Position numbers and translations under genes: made by a program | The notes under the pieces: model-generated | Database searches by the model: none | What the model was told of the DNA's origin: nothing | The model's input: only the letters and a program-made list of their open reading frames with translations | Source: Macropodus opercularis | Taxonomy: Eukaryota > Chordata > Actinopteri > Anabantiformes > Osphronemidae | Assembly (NCBI GenBank): GCA_030770545.1 | Contig: CM061091.1 | Coordinates: 4,222,501 to 4,286,500 of the forward strand | Direction of reading: 5' to 3' | Length of the DNA stretch: 64,000 nt | Shown: piece by piece, positions 47,177 to 58,877 of the stretch | How positions within the stretch are numbered: position 1 is the first letter of the stretch | How the letters are laid out: every line of letters starts with the position of its first letter

Positions 47177-49967
47177 AGGGAAATAACACTGAGTAGCCGT
47201 CCTGGGAAAGCATATGCAGGGTGCTAGACAAGGTCACCTGTTTCAGTGCTTCATGCACCAAAGGCAAAAGAAGCAACAGGAGTCCTAAGGGTCAACCACT
47301 GCTCCAGTCAAGTGATAGTGACACACAGTAATAATCCATTGACAGTAGCCTACTGTAAATCCGTTTGTCAACGTGCATGCATCATTCTATGTATAGCTTG
47401 TGATGTGAGTGTAAGCTGAGCACCACCTACAGTCATTACAGTGCAACACATCTCATACTGTGGTACAACGGAAACGTTTTTGTGCCCAATTATTGAGGCA
47501 TACAGAAAATCGTGCTACATCTATGAACATACACTCGCACACGATGAAAGACAGGTTCATCGGTCTGTCTTTATTAATGTTAACACGCAGACCTCCACAC
47601 TGACATTCATACCAAAAACAAATTCTCTAACTTGTATGCGTTCAAACTGCAAAAGGAAACCACAGCAGATTATTATTTTATATAAATCAGTTTAAATAAA
47701 ACACCAATATGAAGATCACATTGTACACACATACTAACCTAATATACCGTTTTTATAATTTAATTCTATTGATACCGCAGAGACTAATGTCAAAATAATT
47801 CATAGCTGAGCTGAATGCATGCGAAACAAAATAATTATTTCAGAAGAGATGCCAAAAAAAGTAAAATCTTCAGCTGTGGTTCAACTGGTTCAAACATGGA
47901 CACAAGTAGAAGACAGCACACACACAAAGACACACACAACTCTTCTCCCTCCACACAGGCATTATACACTAAAACGTCCTCCCAATTCCTCTGTCTTCTT
48001 CACACAGCACTGGCCCCCACCGAGCAGCAGCCTTCCTGGCTGGCATGTGAAGACTGTAATTTTCCGCCACACTTCCCCTGCTGTTTGCTGGCTCTTTCCT
48101 TGGTGCTGTGGAGATAGCGAGCAAGCGAGCGGTGAACAAGGTGCGAGCCTCGCCAGCTCTCCTGCCTCTCTGAGATTATTAATGCAGCAGCAGCCAGCGT
48201 GGCCGCCAGGTTAAAGCAGCAATCAGCACACACTAAATAAGATCATTCACAGCCTCTTTAAAGGCAGACAGACAGAGCTGCAGTAAGACACACCAGCGCA
48301 CACACAAACATGTACACGGATGGAAGAGAGCACAGGTGAAAGGAAGAGGGTGCAGTGACCTCAGATACAAACACAAACATAAATGTAGAAAGTACACAAT
48401 ACACATACACTACAGCACCCACAGCAACCATGGAAGAGTAAAGTGAATAAAAATAGACAGTCCAAAAAAAAAGATAATGCATCAGATCTACCAGACAGGA
48501 AGTAAAACACAAGACTGTTTTGTCAAAACAGTACAAAACTGAACAAATCTACACATCTTCACATGGACCCACACAGACACAGGCAATGTAGTGTGGGTAC
48601 AGGCACAAATGAGCAAACAAAATCCAATACACAGCCCAGCCAATAATCAAGAGTTGATGCATCATCAATAACAACTATAATAAACATCGATTCCATCATA
48701 ACGGTGATAAACGCACTGGTGTGAATACAGAATGATTTCTGAACATACTAGAAAATGTTGTGTTTCAGCGTTTCACCTGTCTACAGTCCTTCTATAACAA
48801 CTATTGTCCTTAGTGAAGGTGGTGCTTGTCTGGTGCTGCATGCTGAGAATGAAAATCAATAGAAAGTGGGCTGATGTGTAAACAGATTATTAACACTGTT
48901 CTGTGCCCATTTCAATGTATTACATACCTCTATGATTCCAATAGATTACCCGCAGCACAAAAGATTCACAGGCATAAACACTGCACAAATCCATCAGTGA
49001 CTTTCAACTGATTAATTATCCACTCAAGCTCAGTATATTTTCACTTAGCTTGTTCTTCTGTGCTTCTGTAGACAAAAATGGCAAACTGCTTGCACTGTGG
49101 ACATCTGTAGACTAACTGCACTTTCATGATGCGTTTCTTTAAGAAAATTAAAGATAACTATTTTCCTGCCATAACTCATAATAAACAGTATAAACTTAAG
49201 CCTGTTAGACACTTCTTCTCTAAAGCAGAAATATAGTAATACATTATTATTATAAAATAATTAGCCATATAATAAAAATACAGTATGATAACATTCAACA
49301 AATCCTAGTACCTTTCGAGTACTTTAGACATTATACAAGGGCTAGAAGAGCAATTGGATGACATTCTCTTAAGGCTTTAAAGAAGTGTTACTGGACAGTG
49401 TGTACACTATGTTTAATAGAGTTAAATAACTAAATGACTTATGGCTGAGACGAGTAATAAAACATTAATTGCTGCCCTAGCGTTAGATAAAGTGTCTGGT
49501 ATAATCCATATACATCTGTTGACTTCGTCCGGCCAAGGATTTGTCATGTCGGAATACTGACAAAATACTGATGACACAGAAGCATGGCAGCATTTATTAA
49601 GCTCGCAAAGATACAGTAAACTACTGTCACACAGTGTTGAGTTGACATGCCCCACTATCATACCATCCATTTAGTGAAATAGTAACATGTTCTTCCTTCT
49701 ACCATTATATTGTTTGTTATGAAAACCAGTCGATAAAGCCTAGACATTACCATACTTTGGTGCACAACTTAGGAAATATACTGTATGTGCTGCATTGTGT
49801 ATGTTTATCTATTTATCTCTGGTGATACAACAGGTGTTTCTGAACTGTTTTCCACACTATCTGGGCTTCTATTGACTGAAATTCCATAATGTTTTCCATA
49901 ACGTGCCCAAATCCAAGCCGTAAGAATACCCACAGAGAATGGAAAGTGAGCTATTGTCCCTTTACGG

Positions 49968-50000
49968 TTTTGTGTGATGCATATACTGCATCACACAAAA
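49968..50000. repeat. Perfect 14-bp inverted repeat with 5-nt spacer
   Basis: TTTTGTGTGATGCA (49968-49981) and TGCATCACACAAAA (49987-50000) flank TATAC. On either strand this would form a stable hairpin. No transposon hallmarks such as target duplications were recognised. Confidence 0.85.
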
Positions 50001-50146
50001 TCTATTCTATTCTATATATTATACAGACTGCCAAACATGTCAGACATCATGAAAATAGCATTGTTGTGTCATTGATGTTCAGTATGTAGGAAATATCATC
50101 GTCTTTGAAAAGAAGATACACTATAATTAATAGAATGAACGTCCTT

Positions 50147-50162
50147 GGTCAAACGTTTGACC
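50147..50162. repeat. Perfect 16-bp palindrome
   Basis: GGTCAAACGTTTGACC is fully self-complementary. It contains two inverted TTTGACC W-box-like or nuclear-receptor-like halves, but no function can be assigned. Confidence 0.8.
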
Positions 50163-52388
50163 CTCTAACACTTGACATGCTCCACATAAATTCGGCCGTG
50201 CGTGTACCAACTCAAAAACCTTTAAAACACTGTGGTATTTACACCGCCATGCATTGTGTTAACACAACAGATAGGCACGGCATGTGCAGTGAAGATGAAG
50301 TGTGGTAATTTGTCAGTACTGTGCACTTTTACAAATATGATGGAATTGAGCAATGAATAGAAAAGTAAGAACAGCGTTTAGACAGAGTGTTGTTGAGTGA
50401 AGAGATAGTGAGAGCAGGATAGGTGGGGGGGGGAGCTTAGTGATTGTGTTGAGCCATCCATGATGAGAGAGTGTGTGGTTTTTTTCTACTCTGAGAGGGG
50501 GAAGAATAGTCACTGGGCAGATAGATAGGTGGAAAAAATGCTGCTGTGGCACTGATAAACTGACTGAAGACCACGTGTGCCACACTTGGACAATTCCAGA
50601 AACAATCTTCTCGCCTCTTTTCTTCTTTTTCTGGCTTTCTGTCCCCTGCCCTGCTCTCTCTCGCTCTCTCCCCATTTCTTTCACTCACACATGCACAAAA
50701 AAAAACAACCCTACATACACAGTGTCTGTCAGACATGTGGGTAAAAGTAGCAGGGAAGCCAATTTGGGACACAGTAAAGCCCTGACAACCTTTCATTAAA
50801 AGGCTAAATTAGAGGTTTGTAAAACCCCCCCACTCGCCCGCCACCCAAGCCCATCCACCTCCACAACGCACGATTTGTTGCTCCAGTCTGCAGATTCTGT
50901 ATCTTCTATCTGTTGAAGGAGTGTCTCTTGAAGCATGTAAGCCAGAAAATGTTTTTGATCTGCACTTGCACATTTTCACTGGGATGTAAAAATGCCTTCA
51001 GTCTGTACACCACAAGCTAAGCTAAAGGGAGAGAAAAAAAAGACATTAGCACAAAAGGTTCACAGTTGACAGCATGCAGATTTGCTGACGCCTGTAATAA
51101 AATAAGGCCAGTGGGGTGTGCAAGAGTTGACATTGCATATAGGTGTACAGCCGGGCATCTGCATAAAGAGTCTGCTTCTGCCAGCAGCCATCATGGACCC
51201 GACAGATTAGAAATTGTGTGTAAGTATTCACCGCAAATAATGAGAAATGAGTTTTAAATTGTAGCTCAGGCAAAGTGAAAAAATGGGTCCTGTCAATATG
51301 TGGTGTATGTGATGCAGAGAGAGAAGGGGGGTGAGTGAGCATGCATGTTAGGGGGCTTAGGGGTGAGAGAGGTATGGAAATACAGAGACAGAAGGAGAGA
51401 GAGAGAATGAGGGATCAGGGGATGACTTTGTTTTGGTTTACTGCTTATTACCATCATAATCCTTTGTCCTGTTTTCCACTCTGCAGTCCAGGCACACCTC
51501 TTGCCTCGTCTCTGCGTTAGACACTCTGATTGCCTTGTATTTAAGAAGCCTTCTGTAAGCCTCTGTTCCGACAAATGCTTTTCCAATACCAATCACAGCT
51601 GAGTGCACCTCATTTGAATCTGTGAAAGGGATTTTGATTCCATCAGCAGAATGCTCCTCCAAGCGCGGCACAGGCCATTCAATACTGTGGCAAAGTGTGA
51701 AAGCCTCAGAAAATTCTCACCTAGTATATGCATACACAGTAAAGGGTTTGGGCGAAGGCTGCCTAGCCTCTTCAAACAGCGCTGTTCATTAATCCCCCTT
51801 TTATTCTCTACACAGGGCCTCATTAGCTAGTTCTCCTTTATGGCATTTGGAAATCGTAAGCTGTGCTCCATGTGACTTTCAAATGTGTGATGAAACAGAA
51901 GCATTTTACTGATCGTAAACTTTGATGAGGAGTGAAAAAGGCTAATTGTACACTCGGTTTTAGTGTTTGATAGTGTTTATGCCACCTGGTCACTCTCTAA
52001 TGAGTATGTATACAATAAGTGTGTCTGTATTTTACTGCCACTGAGTGCGTGTGGTACAGAACAGCTGCTGATTATCTCTACTGCTGCAGCTTGTTGACCT
52101 TCAAACTTATCAGTGCATATCTTTTGTCAAAGCATTTGCCTGCCTTTCGGTCTTTGAGGAGTTTGGATAATGCATCCAAATTAAAATCTTTTGTAAATCT
52201 CATTGCTTGATTGCTTGAGAGCCACTGAGAGTTGTTCAACATTAATGGTGAAGGACTTGCTGATTCCCAAAGTCATTTTCTTTTCATTATTCAGGCGTGT
52301 CTTAGCACCTCTTGTTTTCCACATACAGATAACGCTCCACTGCTAAATGGTCTCATACAATCCAGTGACCTCAATGAACAACAAGGTA

Positions 52389-52440
52389 GGACATATGTCC
52401 TTGTTTGCCCCACTGTGTCCTCATATATGGGTTCAAATCC
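52389..52440 (+). mobile_element. Possible degraded tRNA-derived SINE fragment
   Basis: GGTTCAAATCC at 52430-52440 matches a Pol III B box, preceded at suitable spacing by GTTTGCCCCACTGTGTCCTC, which loosely resembles the GTTGCCTCACAGCAAGAAGGTCC part of fish tRNA-SINEs. The T-stem is poorly paired, so it is not a functional tRNA. Confidence 0.25.
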
Positions 52441-55400
52441 AGGATGAGCCATTATGCCCCCAAGTGCACTGTAACGTAATTTAATAGGTCTCACCACATC
52501 CTTTTTATTGTCGTAATGAAGATTAGAGATGCACCAATTGTGAAATTCTAGGCTATTGTTGATAGCAGCTGATACAAATAGTTTGGATCATGTGTTTTGT
52601 TTTATGTTTTTTATTTGCCCTTTCTCTATCTTTATTATAAAAATGTAAAGTTCATCATACTATCTTTGATCATAAAGTTAACCACACAAATGGACAACAA
52701 ATGTTACAATACTATTACAATGATAATACTTCTACTACTATACATCTCTGGTGTTCTGCCTTAGCTCATCCCCGTCCTCTTTGTTAGCTACACCCATGTC
52801 TTTCTGGAACACTTTTCAGCCAATATGGCTAATAAACTGGTGCAGGGACTCTAATGGACTGGGCCTCATAAACTAACCAGGCATAGTTTCTGAAAATAAT
52901 ATAAACTACCTTCATAGTCAAGCATTAATAGGGTGTCAAGCTTTGGGTTAAAACCCCATACATTTCTTACTTTGCTTAAACAATTTCCCAGTTACTTTCT
53001 TTCCCTTTACTTTTTAAGTGTTGCGTTTCTTGATTATAGTTTGGTTAAAGGTAAGTTTGTTTTTGTGGGTTTGTGTCAAAATATCTGTGATTGAGCGAGT
53101 CATTTTAATGGTTGAATAAGTAAGAGAATTTTAATTTTTCTCACAAGCATCAGACTTCACAAACTAATTGAAACAGCTGAGCCATGGTAACGTTGTCCAA
53201 AAGCCTGATACATAAACTCATGGACACACATGGAGAGAGAATTATTGAATGGAGGTTAAGTCAAATTCTTTTCTTTTTTTTGTTTTCTGAATTAGCAAGT
53301 ATAGCAGTATATAGGCTCTCTGTATATCATTGTTTCACAGAGACACAAAAAGACAAATAAATGTATATAACAAGTGACAATATATTACAGCATTTCAATT
53401 TACTGAATAACCATAAATACCAATTCATCCTTAAGGTCTGTCAATTTTTATTTTTGTTATTTAGTTCTGTTATTTAGTTTTGATAGAGAGCAGCAAATAC
53501 TTGCTTTAGGTTTGGGGAAAATATTAAGCCGCCCAAATATACTTTAATATAACAAAATTAAATTTAAAAAAATACCACAAAGTAAGAACATATATTTAGT
53601 ATTGTATTTTTTTTTAACAAAAATATGCAAAACATACAATTTTGAAAAAGTAAAAAGGTAGTGAGACAAAATTGCGGGGTACAAATACAATATCTGCCGT
53701 CTGCATTAACACTTCTGTTATATCAAACACAATTTCATGGTTGACATGGTGGAAGAGGATTAGCACCCAATTTATATACCTTTAAAGGAAACACAGACTG
53801 CTAATGCTGTAGCTTCTAATCCTCCCAGCACTTCGGGCATGCATGTGTTCAGTCTGTTAGTTTGACTTGGAGTGTGCTGGCTGGCCTGGATAACTGATGA
53901 CTAAAGTAGTGACTGAGGGAGTGCAAAGGCTACAGGGAAATCAAGAGTTGTTGTACCCAGCAGCTAAGAGAGGGACTTGACAGTGTCAAAGGATTATGTA
54001 CTGTGGGGCTAACAATACTAATGGTACTTCTTTTGCATTATGATAATTGCCAAGACAAAATTGCCACCTAATTTCTCCCTGTTTCTAATTATTGGGCTCT
54101 TCAATGCAAGCAGGCAGTGGAAGCACAGCATTGGCAGGCAATTAAACTCCTGCAATTATGGCTCTATTGTAAAACGCAGCTTTACTAAGGATTTGTAGGG
54201 CAGAGAGTGATTGCTCTCCTATGCAATTAAATACAGGATAATTCTGGCATAGACCTGTGAACAGATCTTTTAAAGTTCTCTGCTGTGTTTCCTAACAGAC
54301 AGGAAACCTGAAACTCAGTCTGTTAAGGAGGTCACTTACCAAATGAGCCACACCTACTGAGCCATAACCTCACGTCTGTTAGAGCTCCCCCACGGATGCA
54401 CATGCTTGTAATCAAGCCACTCTCACTGTGGATCCCAAAAAACAACCATTTGCATAGAAAACATTTCCAGAGAGGCATGCTGGGAAGGATTACTGCTCCT
54501 CTTCCTCTGGCGTGTCGGAGTGAGCAGTGACCCGATGCAAATGTGTGCACTAGGAAGTTTAAAGCTATGAACTGTGGGATACAGACGAGCGTGGCCATCT
54601 GGAAACTCAGTGACAGCAAGGTGTTTATGGGAGACTGGGGAACAAAGAGCCACAACCTACTTTGTCTCATTTTTGTTGCACAGAAGTCACTGATCCAGTG
54701 CAGTGTTGTTAAAAGGCTGGTTTGGGATTCAAAAGGTGAAGCAGTACAATTGTCGATAAACTGGTTTAAGAAAAAGTAACGTTTCATAAGCTCTACATAA
54801 ATTATGCTGTCAAGACTGAATAGAAGAATATTACAGTAGAGTTGTACCGACACGCTAATCTAGCAATATAAAGAAAAACTAAAATAACTTTTTTTTCTTA
54901 ACACGCATGTTGCAATGACAGCAAAAATATGATTTATCACTCAATAGTCAGCACTCTGACAGATCGATTTAGCCAAAAAAAAGGCAGTCCAAATTATAAT
55001 AAAGTGTTTTTTGACACTGCAGTTTATGGTAGTCTTGAACTGTTAAATGAACACATTACTTTCAACACTCCATTTAAGATTTAGTACTAGATAGGACCCA
55101 TTTGAACCTGTAAAAAAAAAAAAAAAAAAGAACAAACTGCTTAACTTGACATATTGGAGGTACTGAAGTCATACTTTACTGTGCTGACTCTTGCACTATT
55201 ACTATTCCAATAAAACCCATCACAAACAACTTTGTATTGCTGTAATGTAAAATGCATTGTCGTGTGCAGAACGTCTTACCTCAGTGACGGGTGCATTTTT
55301 CTGCAGCTGCTTCACAACATCACCAGCTGAACAATTGAACACACCCCCATTAGAATTTTTTTTTTTTTTTTTTTTTAAATAATCGGTAGCCTGTTGTAGG

Positions 55401-58400
55401 CTGGATTGATAAGTGAACAGGGATGCTTCAGTCTATGGCCCAAAATCATAACACACAGTTGTGAAAACAAAACAGAAAGCAGAGACACAATGTCCCAGAC
55501 TTCTAGATGCCCCCCCTGCCTCCCCCAACATGCAAACATGTTGCAGACATCCATTTACTCTCCCAGTATGCAGTGGCACCCACAATTTAAAGTAGTTATC
55601 CCGGAAATGTGATGTTTAATGTCATGAGTTGGCCAATATTGGGGCGTTTGTGGACAGGGTTCACCTTAAAAAGTCTATATAGACGGGATAGCAAGACTTC
55701 TCCTGTGTCTGTCAACATGTTCCAATTGGTCTGCTGTGCTGTGTACAGCGTACAAAATGTAGGTAGGGTGGTTTACACACCAAATGAAAAGGTGCATGTG
55801 CTGGTTACTTTTACTCCCATGAGCCTGTTCAGGCAATTTGAATACCAAAAAGGAAAAGCTGAATCTGCCAGAAAGAATTAAAACTGCTATATAAAGAGAT
55901 AATTACTAAATGCACATCGAATGGCTTTTGCTGAAAAACTGTCATCTATGAGGAGTGTTTCAAACGAGTCTATAATTGTTCACGTTGCAAGTGAGACGTG
56001 CTACTAAAGCAATATCCCATTGAATCCACATCCCTCCAACCTGCCTTCAGCATCCGTCATCAGAACAACGGTCTGGTGCTGTTGCTCTGTCAGCAGCGTA
56101 AAGGGGCAGTGGCTCTGCTCAGACTCACTACGAGCAGAAATATACCGGACAATGTAGTTTTCATGTAGGCTCAGCAGAAAGAAATCAAAAATGTCTGTCT
56201 GTTTGATATAATGTATTTTCCTCTGTCCACTACTGAGGGTGGGAACAATGAAAGTAAAACTCAAATAACTCCCAACATGAAGGCTGATTTAAACAGCTGT
56301 TATCCAATATCAAATGCTGTCTATTGGAAAAGGTCAGTCAGCAACATTACATTTAGTTTAGTTCATTTCCATTAGGGTTTCACAGTAAGTATATACATTA
56401 CAAGCAATTTATACGAATCAAAGCAACCAAGCAATGCAGCAATAAACAATGTTGTACACAACCAGCCAGAACTATTATTTTATGCTGCTTCGCATCTGAC
56501 TCAAAAAGGGACAATTTTAAAATGTATACTGATACAAAACCTTAAGAGCTGGTGTGAAACTAAAGCAGGTTGTTAACTGCAAATAAACATCCACCATATA
56601 CAGCAGCATCACCATCGACAGGCATCACTAAACATCGCTCTCCTAATGCTGCTTGTTGTGACACCAACCAGCTCTTTTGTATACAAATACAGTACAGCAC
56701 CAGTCGATTCCCAAATTGAAAGCAACAGAATTCTCTGAGGCATTAATTTGTTTTTTGCATTTATTTCAACATGGTCAATTAATTCTTGATATAATTGATC
56801 TTTTTGTATATAAAGTCCATTAACTTTTATCCTGAGGGCAGAAAAAAACAGAAGCAGCAAACATAAATGCTATTACCAACTGCTGCTGCCAATTTAAAAT
56901 GGAGACAGTGCCTTTAATCAAACTGTGCCCAATAATACACCTAAAAGCATAGGTCAACAAGGTTTAATCCGCCCAGTCCAAATTAATACTGAACCAAACT
57001 GTCACCCTTTCGGATCATGATGGCACTTCATAACAACAAAACATTTATTGCAGGGGGAGCGACACTGTTATGAATCTGTTTAGCTAACAACACATCCCTT
57101 TCAAACGCACGCCTCATTCATCAGGAACTGTCACGTCTGTTTGTTGTTTTGCCATATGCTTTCACTTCTTTACCAACCTAATGCCTGTTTTCAGAAAGTG
57201 AAGTCGTTTTTACATTACTTCTAGTCTGCAAATATCCCCACTAATTTCATCCTTTGGCCTTCATCGCTTTCATTTACCTACCCTCCCTTCTCTCATGTTC
57301 CTCTTTTGTAAGCGTCTTCAATGAAAGTTTCCTGCTACAGTGCGAGACACATCTGCATTGCAGTGCTGAGGGGAAAGCAACGGCTGAATGAGAAGTGAAA
57401 GTGTGTGAATAGCCTGAGATAGAGATGCAAACAGAGTGAGAACAGGGCTGACCTGTCATTTACCAAAATAATGGATGTGTGAGCGATAGGAAAACATCAC
57501 TTCAAGCATCATTTGGTATATTAAAGAGTTTTTATATTTATTTATTTTTTGCTTTTGACACAAAAACATAGCCATTTAAACGTCAAAAAATCCAAACACA
57601 AACATAACCATTTGCACCTCAAAGTGCTGTCACAGGGAAATCACAGAGGGTCATCCACCCCCACCTCCCTCCAAGCCTCTGTGTTATTAATGGCGTCATC
57701 ATTTTTTCTCTGCTCTCTCTATTTCCCTTCTGATAGTGTGGCCTGCTTCATCGTGTTCTGCCATGTTTCTGTAATTGCTCAAACAGACTGCCTTATGCTG
57801 AGCATATAGTTTTTTCGTGCGGTGTGCATACGCATGTGTGCGCTGCTCTGTCCCCCCACCAGGGCCGGCTGTGAGTTTGTGGGGCAGAACCAAGCCGAAG
57901 GCGAGCTCCACATGGAGTGAAATGACAGCCTCCAGGCCACCATTGGTTGATGACCGTGAAAACACTTGCGGTTAACGTAAAGTGAGCGACCGCCTGTCAC
58001 AGTGAGGAACCACGGTTATGTGCAGCCCTGACAACAGCACAACAAGCCGCCTCTGAAACTCGACTTTGCAGAGCTGCAACAAACAACAAAAGGACAACCC
58101 TACAATTCACCACAGCAGCCACTTCAGACATCTGAAGTACATAGTAAAAGGAGGGAAGAGCAAAACACAACATCCCTTGTACACTACTATTTGTCACAGC
58201 CGTTGAGAACAAATTTTTTTTTTACTTAAATTCTGGTGCGCAGGACTGAAAGACGAGGGTGGTTCTTGAACAAACAGTGAAGTGAGCATGCAGGAGAGAA
58301 CACCTCAACTATCATTGGTGCCAGCCAAGGTCAAACAAATCAAGGTGCAACTGCTTAGAAAGCTACAAAAGCAGAGGTCAGCTGTGTAGAAGAGGTACAA

Positions 58401-58821
58401 ACATGTGAGTGACCAAGCGGGAGCTCTGCCCCCTCTACCCCGTCGTCAAATATAACCACTCAAAAGAAAGAATTCCACTCAAAAAAGGTCAATGCACAGC
58501 ACTTCTGCAGAGCCCTGGTCGTTTCATTTTGCCATCTGCAGGACAGTTGATGGAGACACAAAATATTACACGTATTTGTAGACACTTTGTTCAAAACCCT
58601 GCATTTTTACTCAGAGTGCTTAATCTGTCACATTACTGCCAGCAAACAGGTTTCCTGAAGTTAAACTGAGAAGCAATAAACAGTGTGCCAACATGATGTA
58701 GTGAGGCGGGATGATTACAGAACTGCTATTATCATCCATTCTAACCTCTCTGTGGTTAAATCAGACTTCTTTTACCCCCTGCCCTCTTGCATTTCTGTCT
58801 TGCCTCCTCTCAGTTGCTCTG

Positions 58822-58822
<1 letters not shown>

Positions 58823-58872
<50 letters not shown>
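58823..58872. repeat. (AC)25 microsatellite
   Basis: Fifty bases of pure AC repeat, the longest dinucleotide run in the window. It is likely highly polymorphic. Confidence 0.95.

Positions 58873-58877
<5 letters not shown>

Larger units (their letters stand above)
37791..49967. other. Gene-poor intergenic interval, middle part
   Basis: No supported exon on either strand. Features seen are a (TG)11 run at 42938-42959, a TA-rich satellite block at 47100-47176, a 19-nt duplicated string (46583 and 47134), and motif-dense unique blocks around 39530-39720, 45850-46000 and 47990-48250 that may be constrained. The rest is AT-rich unique DNA. Confidence 0.6.
50001..58822. other. Gene-poor intergenic interval, third part
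   Basis: No supported exon. It holds a perfect 16-bp palindrome at 50147, a possible tRNA-SINE fragment at 52389-52440, long A/T homopolymers at 55112-55129 and 55356-55376, and a motif-dense block at about 54050-54250. The 173-codon minus-strand frame at 54332-54853 has no domain or splice support and is treated as chance. Confidence 0.6.

Noticed and set aside
47815..48233. Overlapping open frames on both strands of 100-131 codons
   Set aside because: Ser/Gln/Pro/His low complexity from CA- and GCAGCAG-rich sequence, mutually incompatible frames, no domain.
54332..54853. 173-codon minus-strand open frame
   Set aside because: No recognisable domain, signal or repeat structure, Leu/Ser/Phe-rich as expected of random AT-rich sequence, and no supporting splice or promoter context.
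57855..57870. CCACCAGGGCCGGC as a CTCF site
   Set aside because: Several core mismatches, and less convincing than the motifs at 32848, 35863 and 59577.
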